A program made the position numbers and the translations under genes. Source: Chloroflexi bacterium UBA5189 (lineage in GTDB: Bacteria; Chloroflexota; Limnocylindria; Limnocylindrales; CSP1-4). Taken from it: a stretch of 62,646 nt of DNA. The DNA lies in the NCBI GenBank assembly GCA_002413045.1, contig DHWF01000031.1, forward strand, positions 213,589 through 276,234, read 5' to 3'. How positions within the stretch are numbered: the first letter of the stretch is position 1; each line of letters begins with the position of its first letter. The notes below the pieces were generated by a model. That model saw nothing but the letters and a program-made list of their open reading frames with translations, did not search any database and was not told the origin of the DNA. Positions 25,400 through 34,250 of the stretch are shown one piece after another.

Positions 25400-26683
25400 T
25401 CAGCCCGCCCGCGGCAGGGCGGCGTCGGCATCGATCGGGTCCGGCCGTTCGAGCTCGAAGGCGCCGTGCAGCGCGTCGAGCGCGGGCTTCAGGCTCGCCT
25501 CCTCGATCACGCACGTGATCCGGACTTCGGACGTCGAGATCATCTCGATGTTCACGCCCGCGTCGGCGAGCGTCCCGAACATGCGCGCTGCGTAGCCAGG
25601 GGCGTTGTGCAGGCCCGCACCGATGATCGAGACCTTGGCGACCGTCGGGTCGGTGGTCATGCCGCGGGCACCCATCTCGGCGACGACGGGAGCGAGCACC
25701 TTCTCGGCGCGAGGGAGCTCGACCCGCGGCACCGTGAACGACAGGTCCGTGGCGCCGTCGTGCCCGACGTTCTGGACGATCATGTCGACGTTGATCCCGG
25801 CGTCGGCGAGCGGCGCGAAGACGCTCCGGGCGATGCCCGGCCGATCCGGCACGGCGAGCAGCGTCACCTTGGCGACGTTGCGGTCGTGCGCGAGCCCCCG
25901 AACCTTGTTGCGCTGCTCCACGAGCGGATCCTCCCTGATCAGGGTACCGGGCGCATCCTCGAACGAGCTCAGGACCTCGATCTCCACGCCGTTGATCCAG
26001 CCGAGCTCGACCGCGCGAACCTGCATGACCTGGGCGCCCTGCTGGGCGAGCTCGAGCATCTCCTCGTAGCCGATGACGTCGAGCTGGCGGGCGTCGTCGA
26101 CCAGGCGGGGGTCGGCGGTATAGATGCCGCGGACGTCGGTGAAGATCTGGCACCTGTCTGCGCCGAGGGAGGCGGCGAGCGCGACCGCGGTGGTGTCCGA
26201 GCCGCCCCGCCCGAGCGTCGTCGTCTCGCCCGGCTGGCCGCCCTCGTCGGACCCGATCCGCTGGCCCTGGAAGCCCGCCACGATCACGACGTTGCCTTTG
26301 TCGAGCTCCGCGCGCACGCGGCGCGGCTCCACGTTGGCGATGCGCGCGCGTCCGTGGCTCGCGTCCGTGGTGATGCCCGCCTGCGCGCCCGTGAGCGAGA
26401 TCGCGGGGACACCCTGCGCGTGGAGCGCCATCGAGACGAGCGTCGCGCTCTGGTGCTCGCCGGTCGCGAGGAGCATGTCGAGCTCTCTTGGATCGGGTTC
26501 GTCCGTGATGGCGGCGGCGAGGGAGAGGAGCTCGTCCGTCGTGTCGCCCATCGCCGAGACCACGACGACGAGCTGGGCGCCCGTCGCCCGCGCCCGCGCG
26601 ATCCGCCCTGCCACATGACGGATCCGGCCCGCCTCCGCGAGCGACGAGCCACCGAACTTCTGGACCACGAGCGGGCCGTTCAT
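25400..26683 (-). CDS. lysC: Aspartate kinase
   Basis: Phosphorylates aspartate, first step toward lysine, threonine and methionine. The 427-residue protein has VQKFGGSSLAEAGRI at the N-terminus, GRGGSDTTAVALA in the kinase domain, and two C-terminal ACT domains (about 270-410: TLLAVPDRPGIARSVFAPLADAG, SIIGAGLHNAPGYAARMFGTLADAG), where feedback inhibitors bind. A TAGACT hexamer is nine bases upstream of the ATG. hom-thrC-thrB lies 6 kb away on the same strand. Confidence 0.97.
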   Translation of the reverse strand: MNGPLVVQKFGGSSLAEAGRIRHVAGRIARARATGAQLVVVVSAMGDTTDELLSLAAAITDEPDPRELDMLLATGEHQSATLVSMALHAQGVPAISLTGAQAGITTDASHGRARIANVEPRRVRAELDKGNVVIVAGFQGQRIGSDEGGQPGETTTLGRGGSDTTAVALAASLGADRCQIFTDVRGIYTADPRLVDDARQLDVIGYEEMLELAQQGAQVMQVRAVELGWINGVEIEVLSSFEDAPGTLIREDPLVEQRNKVRGLAHDRNVAKVTLLAVPDRPGIARSVFAPLADAGINVDMIVQNVGHDGATDLSFTVPRVELPRAEKVLAPVVAEMGARGMTTDPTVAKVSIIGAGLHNAPGYAARMFGTLADAGVNIEMISTSEVRITCVIEEASLKPALDALHGAFELERPDPIDADAALPRAG

Positions 26684-26757
26684 GGATCGGGGAGTCTACC
26701 AGCGGCACTCGGGCGCTCAGCTCGTGCTCGGGCCAGGCCGGAGCGAGCTGTTTCTTG

Positions 26758-26782
26758 CCGAACTACCACTCCTGGGTCGTTA
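26758..26782 (+). promoter_or_regulatory. Recurrent intergenic motif, copy E (diverged)
   Basis: CCGAACTACCACTCCTGGG followed by TCGTTACG. It keeps the CGAACTACC left arm of copy C; the right half is looser. Confidence 0.4.
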
Positions 26783-26868
26783 CGCAGTCCAAATTCGAGC
26801 CGGGAACTCGCGAACCCGGCTGCCTGAGCACAAATTGGGCAGTGAGAGGAGCCTCACTGTGCTTCCCT

Positions 26869-26898
26869 GTCGCCTAACTACCCCCGGGTGTTCGATTG
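26869..26898 (+). promoter_or_regulatory. Recurrent intergenic motif, copy D
   Basis: TCGCCTAACTACCCCCGGG followed by TGTTCGATTG. It contains the 19-base core AACTACCCCCGGGTGTTCG, identical to copy C upstream of polX, and the GCCTAA left flank of copies A and B. Confidence 0.55.
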
Positions 26899-26995
26899 AC
26901 CACAAACCCGGCTAGGCGCCGGCGGCGTGCTGGGGCAGGCCGTGCGACCATGGCCGCGAACCCTCAAACAGTTCTGCGAACGGAGCTCTGCGGCC

Positions 26996-27769
26996 ATGTG
27001 CTTCGACACCGATAGCCGACCCCCGATCGACCCCATCAGCGGCGGCGCGCTGGATGGGAGTCACGTCTCGCTCACGAGCGACTCCCCGGACCACGCCGCG
27101 TTCAAGGCGTACGTCGCGCGGCCGTCGCAGCCCACGGGGGCGGGAATCGTGATCCTGCCGGACGTGCGCGGGCTCCATCCCTACTTCGATGAGCTGGCGC
27201 TCCGGTTCGCCGAACGCGGCATCGCCGCGATCTCGATCGACTACTTCGGCCGGACCGCGGGCAAGGAGGCTCGCGGCGACGACTTCGAGTACATGCCCCA
27301 CGTCAGCGCGGCACGCTGGGAGACCCTGGCCGGCGACATCAAGGCCGCGGCGGCCTACCTGCGCGGGCTGTTCCCGGCCCCGAACGCGATCTTCACGACC
27401 GGGTTCTGCATGGGCGGCCGCCTGGCATCGATGTCGGCGACGCTCGGGCTCGGGCTGTCCGGCGCGATCCCGTTCTATGGCTGGCCGACCGGCGAGAACC
27501 GCAACGGCACGCCGGCTCCGGCGGAGGTCGCGGACCAGATCGAGTGCGACCTGCTGATCTTCTATGGCGGCAAGGACGAGGGCATCACGGCGACCGTTCG
27601 CGACACGTACGACGCGGCACTCGACAAGGCCCACGTCAAGCACGAGACGATCGTCTACCCGAACGCCCCGCACAGCTTCTTCGACCGGAAAGCGACCGAG
27701 TTCGCCACCGAGTCCGCCGACGCCTGGGACAAGACCCTCGCGTTCATCGGGAGGCATACCGGGAAGTAG
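26996..27769 (+). CDS. Dienelactone hydrolase family protein
   Basis: Alpha/beta hydrolase of the dienelactone hydrolase family, 257 residues, cytoplasmic. The nucleophile is Cys in GFCMGGR, with acid and base partners expected in YGGKDEGI and APHSFFDR; the start of the fold reads GIVILPDVRGLHPYFDELA. The family hydrolyses lactones such as dienelactone, but no aromatic-degradation genes are nearby, so the substrate is open. I chose ATG 26996 with GGAG upstream over an in-frame ATG at 26927, which would add 23 non-conserved-looking residues. Confidence 0.9.
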   Translation: MCFDTDSRPPIDPISGGALDGSHVSLTSDSPDHAAFKAYVARPSQPTGAGIVILPDVRGLHPYFDELALRFAERGIAAISIDYFGRTAGKEARGDDFEYMPHVSAARWETLAGDIKAAAAYLRGLFPAPNAIFTTGFCMGGRLASMSATLGLGLSGAIPFYGWPTGENRNGTPAPAEVADQIECDLLIFYGGKDEGITATVRDTYDAALDKAHVKHETIVYPNAPHSFFDRKATEFATESADAWDKTLAFIGRHTGK

Positions 27770-27773
27770 CGGC

Positions 27774-27959
27774 CTACTTCTTGAACAGCCACCAGAACGT
27801 GAGCAGGACCACGCCGATCACGGCGATCGGAAAGAGGGGTCCGGGCAGCATCTGCTGGAGCGTCCCGACGACCGTGTCGAACGCCTGGCTCAACGCGTGG
27901 ATCGACCCGCCGACGAGCCCGCTGATGCCCTGACCGATCGACCCGACGAAGTCGCCCAT
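27774..27959 (-). CDS. Small membrane protein coupled to the winged-helix gene
   Basis: A 61-residue protein: a Gly/Ser-rich amphipathic first half (GSIGQGISGLVGGSIHALSQ) and one C-terminal membrane helix (FPIAVIGVVLLTFWWLF) ending in two lysines. Its ATG directly follows the stop of the winged-helix gene (TAG-ATG), so it is likely translated by coupling. Convergent with dienelactone hydrolase, four bases apart. No function recognised. Confidence 0.6.
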   Translation of the reverse strand: MGDFVGSIGQGISGLVGGSIHALSQAFDTVVGTLQQMLPGPLFPIAVIGVVLLTFWWLFKK

Positions 27960-28979
27960 CTACGAGCTCCACCGAACGCGGATATTCGTCGTCAGGTCGG
28001 GCAGCGGCAGGGATGCGGCTTCCGACTCGACGGCAACCCGCTCAGCGGGCCCCAGCGTTCGCCAGGTGTCGACGGTGACGTTCGCGCCGTCCCGGCGCCA
28101 GACGCCGACGATCACGCCGCCGACGAGCACGGCTCCCGGCCAGACACGCGGCGTCCACAGCTCGTCGCGGCGCGCGGCGTCGGGCACGAAGAGCTCACGA
28201 TCGATGCCGTGGAGGAGGAAGTACGCGTCGCCACTCGGCAGGAGTCGGGCGGCCGCCGTCGGCCCGGCGGGCGCCCGGAACGACGCCTCGTCCGAGGCGA
28301 GAACCCAGCCGTCGCCAATCTCTGTTCGCGCCGGCTGCAGCTCGTCGGCGAGGGCATCGAACGCCCGTTGCGCCTCGCCGGTCCCGATCCCGGCCCAGCG
28401 CCGCAACGCGGCGGCGGTCGTCGGGCCGAAGACGTGCAGGTACCGACGCGCGAGCTCGAGCCGCGCGGACAATGCATCGATCTCGGGCGGCGGGATCGTC
28501 CAGATCGTCGGAGCGCGAGCGCCTGCCCAGCGGATCAGGACGGTGCCGGTCGCGGCGGCGTATCGAAGCGAGTTCGGGTCGATGCCCATCCCGTAGCCGG
28601 CCTCGCCGTACGACATCGTCCGACCATCGAGGTGCGCATGGAGCCGGCGCGCGAGATCCTCGGCTCGATGGCGACCCTTTCCGTCATCCGGCAATCGGCC
28701 CAGCGAGAAGTAGGCGAGATCCGGCCGGGCAACGACGTATGCCCCGAACCGCGGCCCCCACAGCTGGACCAGCGACTGGTCCTCCCAGGTGGACGGCTGG
28801 GTGCGCTCGACGCGAGCGTGAATCGAGAGCAACGCCGCGCGCGGCATGCTGTCCTGGAGGCCCGCCCATGCCGCGACGCGGAGGGATTCGGCGCTCATCG
28901 GGAGCCGCGCCTCGAGCGCCTGGACGCGGCGCCGGTGCGCGAGGACCTGCTCCCGCGAGAGCTCGAGACTACTCGTCAT
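27960..28979 (-). CDS. Winged-helix DNA-binding protein, HTH_42/AlkZ-like
   Basis: A 339-residue protein of the winged-helix family often annotated HTH_42 (PF06224), which includes AlkZ-type DNA glycosylases. Visible features are LEARLPMSAESLRVAAWAGLQDSMPRAALLSIHARV at the N-terminus, the VQLWGPRFGAYVVA segment, LARRYLHVFGPTTAAALRRWAG (helix-turn-helix-like, about 205-226), and the C-terminal GAVLVGGVIVGVWRRDGANVTV strand pair. Whether it is a glycosylase is unknown; the QxQ catalytic motif of AlkZ is not evident. TAGAGT lies eight bases before the ATG. Confidence 0.85.
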   Translation of the reverse strand: MTSSLELSREQVLAHRRRVQALEARLPMSAESLRVAAWAGLQDSMPRAALLSIHARVERTQPSTWEDQSLVQLWGPRFGAYVVARPDLAYFSLGRLPDDGKGRHRAEDLARRLHAHLDGRTMSYGEAGYGMGIDPNSLRYAAATGTVLIRWAGARAPTIWTIPPPEIDALSARLELARRYLHVFGPTTAAALRRWAGIGTGEAQRAFDALADELQPARTEIGDGWVLASDEASFRAPAGPTAAARLLPSGDAYFLLHGIDRELFVPDAARRDELWTPRVWPGAVLVGGVIVGVWRRDGANVTVDTWRTLGPAERVAVESEAASLPLPDLTTNIRVRWSS

Positions 28980-28987
28980 CGAGCGGC

Positions 28988-28993
28988 ACTCTA
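28988..28993 (-). promoter_or_regulatory. -10 element of the winged-helix gene
   Basis: TAGAGT on the minus strand, eight bases before the ATG at 28979. Confidence 0.4.
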
Positions 28994-29057
28994 GCCGCCG
29001 GCGGGTCCTGTACGCTCGCGGGCGCCAACCGGTTTCGAAGCCCAGACGGAGCTAGGC

Positions 29058-29960
29058 ATGGCCGACGAGCCCGAGTCGAACCAACCCGTCGCCCCGAGCG
29101 ACACGCCCGAGCCACCGTCCGCCGAACCGCACCCGCCCGCCGCGCCGCCGACGGGCTGGTTGCAGCCCGATCCGCCCGCGCCACCCGCCGCTCTACCGTC
29201 CGGTTGGCAGCCGCCCGACTGGTTGATCGCGGCGCCGGTGCCACCCGACCCGCCGCGGACGGCAGCCACGCGAACGATCGAAGCGATCGCGTGGGTCGTC
29301 GGCGGAATCGCGGTCCTGTTCTTCGGTCGCACCCTCGTCCTGTTCAACGCGGATGCGTCGTTCTCCGGCTTCGAGCGCGGCGAGCTCGTCGGATACATGG
29401 TCGGGGCAGTCCTGCTCGGTGCGCTCTTCCGGTGGATCTTTGTTCGACTCCGAAAGCGGGGGCGCGTCCTGTCGCCGTGGGTCCTTGTCGTGGCCACGGT
29501 CGTCCTCGCGGCACACGGGTTCAGCCTTCCGTCGTCGGCCTCGACGATCGCCGCCCAGCCGATCTCGACCTACCTCAAGATCGGCGCGCCGTACAACCTC
29601 GTGACCGCTGACGCCGACACCGTCTCGCAGCTCGCCAACGGATTCAAGGACGAGGGCGCAACCGAGACGGAGGTTCGGGAGATCACCCAGGGCACCGAAA
29701 CCGTGGGCTTCCTGGTGATCGCCAACGTCGATGCGACAGATTCCGACGTGTTCCGGGCAGGCGTCGAGTCAGGGTTCGAGAAGACCGAAGGCGCCGAGGC
29801 CCACGAGGACATCATCGGCTCGAGGAAGGTCGTCGTCGGCACGGTCTCGGGCGTCGTCGCCGTGTTCTGGGCGGAGGAGCCGTACGGCCTGATCGTCTAC
29901 GCCTTCGACGTCGACAGTGGCAAAGCCTTGGCCGGCTCAGTCATGGACGCGTACCGCTGA
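29058..29960 (+). CDS. Proline-rich membrane protein, function unknown
   Basis: A 300-residue protein. Residues 1-70 are rich in Pro and acidic residues and probably unstructured in the cytoplasm. Three membrane segments follow (TIEAIAWVVGGIAVLFFG, LVGYMVGAVLLGALFRWIFV, PWVLVVATVVLAAHGFSL). The C-terminal 140 residues look soluble and alternate beta/helix (TEVREITQGTETVGFLVIANV, RKVVVGTVSGVVAVFWAEE, LIVYAFDVD). GGAG precedes the ATG. No family recognised. Confidence 0.75.
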   Translation: MADEPESNQPVAPSDTPEPPSAEPHPPAAPPTGWLQPDPPAPPAALPSGWQPPDWLIAAPVPPDPPRTAATRTIEAIAWVVGGIAVLFFGRTLVLFNADASFSGFERGELVGYMVGAVLLGALFRWIFVRLRKRGRVLSPWVLVVATVVLAAHGFSLPSSASTIAAQPISTYLKIGAPYNLVTADADTVSQLANGFKDEGATETEVREITQGTETVGFLVIANVDATDSDVFRAGVESGFEKTEGAEAHEDIIGSRKVVVGTVSGVVAVFWAEEPYGLIVYAFDVDSGKALAGSVMDAYR

Positions 29961-30007
29961 CCGTGCCCGCCGCCGGTCAGCGGCGCCGAAGCTCCACTAC
30001 AGTAGCC
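29961..30007. terminator. Possible bidirectional terminator between convergent genes
   Basis: A 47-base gap between two convergent stops containing a short GC-rich dyad (CGCCG/CGGCG around GTCAG) and ACTACAGTAG. No T tract. Weak candidate. Confidence 0.25.
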
Positions 30008-31900
30008 TCAGTGGCAGCTGGCCCCCGGGCTCCACGCGAACTGGCCGTCCGGGATTGGCACGGAGACCGTGACCTCCCCACCGGCTCCCACGACGGTTTC
30101 CTTGACCATCGTCCCGACGACCGTCATGTGCAACGTTCCGGCGAGGTACCCATTGCCATCGGTCGTCTGCTCAACAATCGACGCGCGGCCGCTCGCGATG
30201 CCCGTGGTCACGATGCCTGGATCGGACTTCGTCACGGACTTGTACGTGTAGGTGCCCTGCAGCGTCGTGCCATTCAGGGTCACGTTCCACGTCGTGGTCT
30301 GATCGATCTGACTGCTCTTGATCGTGCCGACGAACGTCCAGACGCCATCGAGACCGCCGCATTTCTGGCCCTTCAAGGCGAGTCCGCCAGCGGCTGCCTG
30401 ATTGATGTGCCAGCTCCCGCCGACCTCGAACCCGATCGCTGTCTCCCCGATGCCGCGATTCGACACCGACTTGAACGTGACACCGGCGCTGTCATTGTCG
30501 TTCGGCCCGGCCGTGTAGGTGAACATCGCCGGGGCCGGCTGGGCCTGCCCGGCCGGCTCGAGCGACTTCGGCCCATCGAGGCTGGCCGTCACGGGCTTGT
30601 CGAGCTCCGTCCCGTCGTACCGCTGGTGGACCGCCACCTTGATGTCCGTCGTCGAGTCCTTGGCCACGTTCCCGCCGTTCGGGCTCGGCGAGACCCGGAC
30701 GCACATCCCGGAGCGCCAGGCCGTTTCGGCCGCCTTGGCCGCGACTTTGGCGGGAAGCTGGGCGAAGATCCCCATGCCCAGCAGCAGGCTCGCCGCCTCG
30801 GTCGAGTCAGCGGTGACGCCCGTGATCTCGCTCGGGCCAAACCCGGCGGTAGGGTCGTTCGGGAGCGTGAAGGTGGCGCCGGCATTCAGCTCGTGCGGCT
30901 TGAGGTCGCTCGGTGCACCGGCGGCGCCGAAGCCACCGGTCGAGGTCTCGTGAGCCTTGGCGATGATCTCGACCCCCGCCAGGTTGGCGTTGTCGTCCGC
31001 ATGAATCTGGACGTCGGCCGAGAAGTCCTCCTCGAGGCCGGATCCGCCCGCGCCGGAGGAGGCGGTGGCGTAGTTCTCGGTCGCGGTGAAGGAGATGTGG
31101 GCCGTGGCGATGCCGGACGCGTCGGGACAGGCGTCACCGTCGATGTGGCCCTTGCCGGTGCTGTTGATGCGGTAGACGGTCGCGCCGGTGGCGTCGCGGA
31201 TCTCGCCGCTGACCTTGACCTCGATATCGATCGAGACCTTGCTCCCGTCATACGTCACCGTTGATGTCGTCGTCGTGGTGATCACACCGGGCTGGCCGGC
31301 CACCGTCACATGCTGTTCGCTCGGGGCGCTCGTGTTGGTCTCCGAACCGGACGTCTCACTCGGCGGCTTGGGAGCCGTCTGGTCTCCCGAGCACGTGCCG
31401 AACCCAGAGACGCAGCCCGGCAGCGTGTCCTGATCGCCGACGATGCGGGTGTTGCTGACGCCGTTGTCCATCAGGCCTTCGTAGACCGCGGTCGCGATCG
31501 TCCAGGGTGCGAAGATCGCGGTGCCCGCGATCGGGTCGCTGACGAACCGGGCGGTGGGCGCCTCCGACGTCGGACCGGCAATCAAGGCCTGGGTTCGGGT
31601 CGCCTCATCCCGCAGGGCCTGCGCCGCGCTGATGTCCATGAGCCCGGCAAGCTCCGGGGCTCCTTGGCCGAGGTTGACCAGCCCGGCACGCGTGCGGTCG
31701 TCCTGGCGAAGTGCGACCTCGGCGGCGCCAAGGTCCTGCGACTGCGCCACCGCTGGGCTGCTGCTCGCGCCCGGACTGACGATTGCTCCCGGCCCGGCGC
31801 TGGCGTTCGCGCCGCTGGCGGTCGGCTGGCTCGGAGAACAAGCGGCCATCGCGAAACCGAGAATCAGGCATATCGATTGCCTGCGCAGGCGGGCGCTCAT
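30008..31900 (-). CDS. Large secreted lipoprotein, function unknown
   Basis: A 630-residue surface lipoprotein. The signal peptide ends with a lipobox at FAMAAC (C21). A Ser/Ala/Gly-rich tether follows (about 22-55). The remainder is beta-rich with repeated acidic/threonine segments (TVTYDGSKVSIDIEVKVSGEI, HISFTATENYATASSGAGG). The C-terminal 200 residues resemble an Ig-like or adhesion layout (KPVTASLDGPKSLEPAG, FTYTAGPNDNDSAGVTFKSV) and a final beta domain (LDGVWTFVGTIKSSQ to SPGASCH). Four or more cysteines may form disulphides. Not recognised as a named family. Confidence 0.8.
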   Translation of the reverse strand: MSARLRRQSICLILGFAMAACSPSQPTASGANASAGPGAIVSPGASSSPAVAQSQDLGAAEVALRQDDRTRAGLVNLGQGAPELAGLMDISAAQALRDEATRTQALIAGPTSEAPTARFVSDPIAGTAIFAPWTIATAVYEGLMDNGVSNTRIVGDQDTLPGCVSGFGTCSGDQTAPKPPSETSGSETNTSAPSEQHVTVAGQPGVITTTTTSTVTYDGSKVSIDIEVKVSGEIRDATGATVYRINSTGKGHIDGDACPDASGIATAHISFTATENYATASSGAGGSGLEEDFSADVQIHADDNANLAGVEIIAKAHETSTGGFGAAGAPSDLKPHELNAGATFTLPNDPTAGFGPSEITGVTADSTEAASLLLGMGIFAQLPAKVAAKAAETAWRSGMCVRVSPSPNGGNVAKDSTTDIKVAVHQRYDGTELDKPVTASLDGPKSLEPAGQAQPAPAMFTYTAGPNDNDSAGVTFKSVSNRGIGETAIGFEVGGSWHINQAAAGGLALKGQKCGGLDGVWTFVGTIKSSQIDQTTTWNVTLNGTTLQGTYTYKSVTKSDPGIVTTGIASGRASIVEQTTDGNGYLAGTLHMTVVGTMVKETVVGAGGEVTVSVPIPDGQFAWSPGASCH

Positions 31901-32075
31901 GTGGATCCGTCCTTCGCGCGAACGCTACGAACAGACAAGAATCCAGCGTCGGACGCTCGCCAGTCGACCGGGTGACCCGGCCTCGAGCGCAAGAGTACTC
32001 GCCGCGGGTAGCTTAGAACCTGGGATCCCGACCAATCCCAACCGACATCAGCGGTTCACATTCTGATGGTGCGTC

Positions 32076-32096
32076 AGCGAGGAAGTTCCTCGTTGC
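32076..32096 (-). terminator. Hairpin downstream of thrB
   Basis: CGAGG/CCTCG stem with outer AGC/GCT pairing, about 75 bases past the thrB stop in the 270-base gap before the lipoprotein gene. No T tract; candidate terminator of hom-thrC-thrB. Confidence 0.35.
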
Positions 32097-32169
32097 TGAA
32101 GCCGCGTCGGGCGAGCCGTTCCCGATCCCGCGGAATCACGGACGGGCGCGTTACGTTCCGAACCCTCGG

Positions 32170-33156
32170 TCAGCGTGACGACACGCGAGCGCCAACCGAT
32201 CTCGTGCTGAGTCGCTCGAGGCGGCCGGGGAGACCGAGATAGTGGGCGGTCGTCGTGAAGGCGTTGCCGACTCGGTCGGCCGTCTCGGTGGACATGCCGA
32301 CGAACGCGATGACGGTGGGACCCGAGCCGGCCAGGCAGGCGCCGATGGCGCCGGCGGCGCGGGCGGCGTCGAGCAGGTGCGGGAGCTCGGGATAGACCTC
32401 GGCGCGGTAGGGCTCGTGGAGGCGATCCTGGGTCAGGAGCGAGAGGACGTCGCTTCGGCCCGACGCGAGACCGGCCACGCCGACGGCCACGCGAGCGAGA
32501 TTCGAGATGGCATCGGCGCGCGGGATGGTGTCCGGGAGGACGCGACGCATGTCGCTGGTCTTCAGGCGCCGATCCGGGATCCAGGCGAGCACGACGATGT
32601 CGGTCGGCGGGTCGAGCCGGACCGATTCGACCCGATCGTCGAGCGCGAGGCTCGCGGTCAGCCCGCCGAGCAGCGCGGGCGCGACGTTGTCCGGGTGGCC
32701 CTCGATCCCGGTCGCGAGCCGAAGGACGGTCGATGGATCGAGGCCCCCGCCGCCGACGAGGGCCGATGCGGCGACGAGCCCGGCCACGGTTGCGGCGGCG
32801 CTCGAGCCGAGGCCGCGCTCGAGCGGGATCGGGTTCGTCATCTCGACCTTCCAGGCGAGTCCAGCGAGCCCGTCGACGCCGAGCTCCGCGAGGCCCGCCT
32901 CGAGGGCGAGGATCAGCCGGTTCGATCGATCGGCCGGCAGCTCGCCGGCTCCTTCTCCGTCGACTGTGAGCTCGACTTCTGGCGCCCCGGGAGCGGCGGC
33001 CCGCGCCTCGATCGTGACCTGGAGGACGAGGTCGACGGCCAACCCGAGGGTGTCGTAACCCGCGCCGAGGTTGGCGATGGTCGCCGGCGCCTCCACGGTG
33101 ACGCGCCGCCCGACGAGGGACTCCGCCGAAACCGCGGGCGAGCCGGAGCCGCTCAC
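32170..33156 (-). CDS. thrB: Homoserine kinase
   Basis: Phosphorylates homoserine in threonine synthesis. The 328-residue GHMP kinase has VEAPATIANLGAGYDTLGLAV at the N-terminus, the ATP loop PIPLERGLGSSAAATVAG (about 112-129), EGHPDNVAPALLGG, and the C-terminal GACLAGSGPTVIAF. GTG start at 33156, seven bases after thrC. Last gene of the hom-thrC-thrB operon. Confidence 0.95.
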   Translation of the reverse strand: MSGSGSPAVSAESLVGRRVTVEAPATIANLGAGYDTLGLAVDLVLQVTIEARAAAPGAPEVELTVDGEGAGELPADRSNRLILALEAGLAELGVDGLAGLAWKVEMTNPIPLERGLGSSAAATVAGLVAASALVGGGGLDPSTVLRLATGIEGHPDNVAPALLGGLTASLALDDRVESVRLDPPTDIVVLAWIPDRRLKTSDMRRVLPDTIPRADAISNLARVAVGVAGLASGRSDVLSLLTQDRLHEPYRAEVYPELPHLLDAARAAGAIGACLAGSGPTVIAFVGMSTETADRVGNAFTTTAHYLGLPGRLERLSTRSVGARVSSR

Positions 33157-33163
33157 GACCCGC

Positions 33164-34246
33164 TCACCAGCCGAGCGCCTTTCGAACGTCGTCGTCGGTC
33201 GCGTCGGACTCCATGATCCGGCCCGCGACGGCTCGCTCTGCCGTCTCGGGATCCTTGAGGCCGTTGCCGGTGAGGACCGCGACGACCAGCTCGTCAGCCC
33301 GAATCGCACCCGCGGCGGCGGCCTTCGCGACGCCCGCCACGGAGGCAGCCGATGACGGCTCGCAGAACACGCCCTCCAGCTCCGCGAGGGAGCGGTAGGC
33401 GGCGAGGATCTCGTTGTCGGTGACCGAGTCGATGCTCCCGCGAGATTCGTCACGGGCCGCGACGGCGCCCGCCCATGTGGCCGGATTGCCGATCTTGATC
33501 GCCGTCGCGATGGTCTCGGGATGGTCGATCGGGTGCCCGGCGACGATCGGCGCGGCGCCGGCGGCCTGGAATCCGTGCATCCGCGGTCGCGTCTCGACGA
33601 TGCCTGCCATCGCGTAATCGGTGAAGCCGGCCCAGTAGGCCGTGATGTTGCCGGCATTGCCGACTGGGATCGCGAGCACGTCCGGCGCGCGCCCGAGGTC
33701 ATCGCAGATCTCGAAGGCGGCGGTCTTCTGGCCGGCGATCCGGTGCGGGTTCACCGAGTTGACGAGGGTCGCGCGCGAGCCCGGCTCGGCCGTCATCGAC
33801 CGCACGATCCGCAGCGCGTCGTCGAAGTTGCCGTCGACGGCGACGACCTTCGCGCCGGCGATCAGCGCCTGGAGCAGCTTGCCGAGCGCGATCGCGCCCT
33901 TCGGCAGCACGACCGCGACCTCGAGCCCGGCGGCCGCCCCGTACGCCGCCGCGCTCGCCGAGGTGTTGCCGGTCGACGCGCAGATGATCGACGTCGCGGC
34001 GGCCTCGATCGCCTTCGACACGGCGACGACCATGCCCCGATCCTTGAACGAGCCGGTCGGGTTCAGGCCCTCCAGCTTCAGGTGCAGATTCGGGACACCG
34101 ATCTTCGAGCCGAGCCGAGGCGCGGCGACGAGGGGCGTGAACCCCTCGCCGAGCGTCAGCCGCGGGGTGTCGTCCGTGACCGGCAGGAACCGCCGGTAGT
34201 GATCGACGAGTCGCGGCCGTGACGTTGCCGCGTCGACGTGCGCCAT
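33164..34246 (-). CDS. thrC: Threonine synthase
   Basis: PLP enzyme converting O-phosphohomoserine to threonine. The 360 residues carry the PLP lysine K68 in NPTGSFKDRG, the phosphate loop PVGNAGNITAY, and ASTGNTSASAAAYGA, typical of the short thrC class. ATG 34246 lies four bases after the hom stop. Product of the middle gene of the operon. Confidence 0.96.
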   Translation of the reverse strand: MAHVDAATSRPRLVDHYRRFLPVTDDTPRLTLGEGFTPLVAAPRLGSKIGVPNLHLKLEGLNPTGSFKDRGMVVAVSKAIEAAATSIICASTGNTSASAAAYGAAAGLEVAVVLPKGAIALGKLLQALIAGAKVVAVDGNFDDALRIVRSMTAEPGSRATLVNSVNPHRIAGQKTAAFEICDDLGRAPDVLAIPVGNAGNITAYWAGFTDYAMAGIVETRPRMHGFQAAGAAPIVAGHPIDHPETIATAIKIGNPATWAGAVAARDESRGSIDSVTDNEILAAYRSLAELEGVFCEPSSAASVAGVAKAAAAGAIRADELVVAVLTGNGLKDPETAERAVAGRIMESDATDDDVRKALGW

Positions 34247-34250
34247 CGCG

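Larger units (their letters stand above)
26684..26995. other. Divergent intergenic region between lysC and dienelactone hydrolase
   Basis: About 310 bases with no convincing gene. It holds two copies of the recurrent motif (26758-26782 and 26869-26898) and two hairpins: arms at 26798-26804 and 26815-26821 (AGCCGGG/CCCGGCT), and at 26840-26846 and 26853-26859 (CAGTGAG/CTCACTG). It must contain the promoters of both flanking genes. A small structured RNA is possible but unproven. Confidence 0.55.

Noticed and set aside
27655..27972. Longer minus-strand frame (105 codons) overlapping the 61-residue membrane protein
   Set aside because: It is partly antisense to the dienelactone hydrolase and lacks the membrane helix and coupled start of the 61-residue frame.
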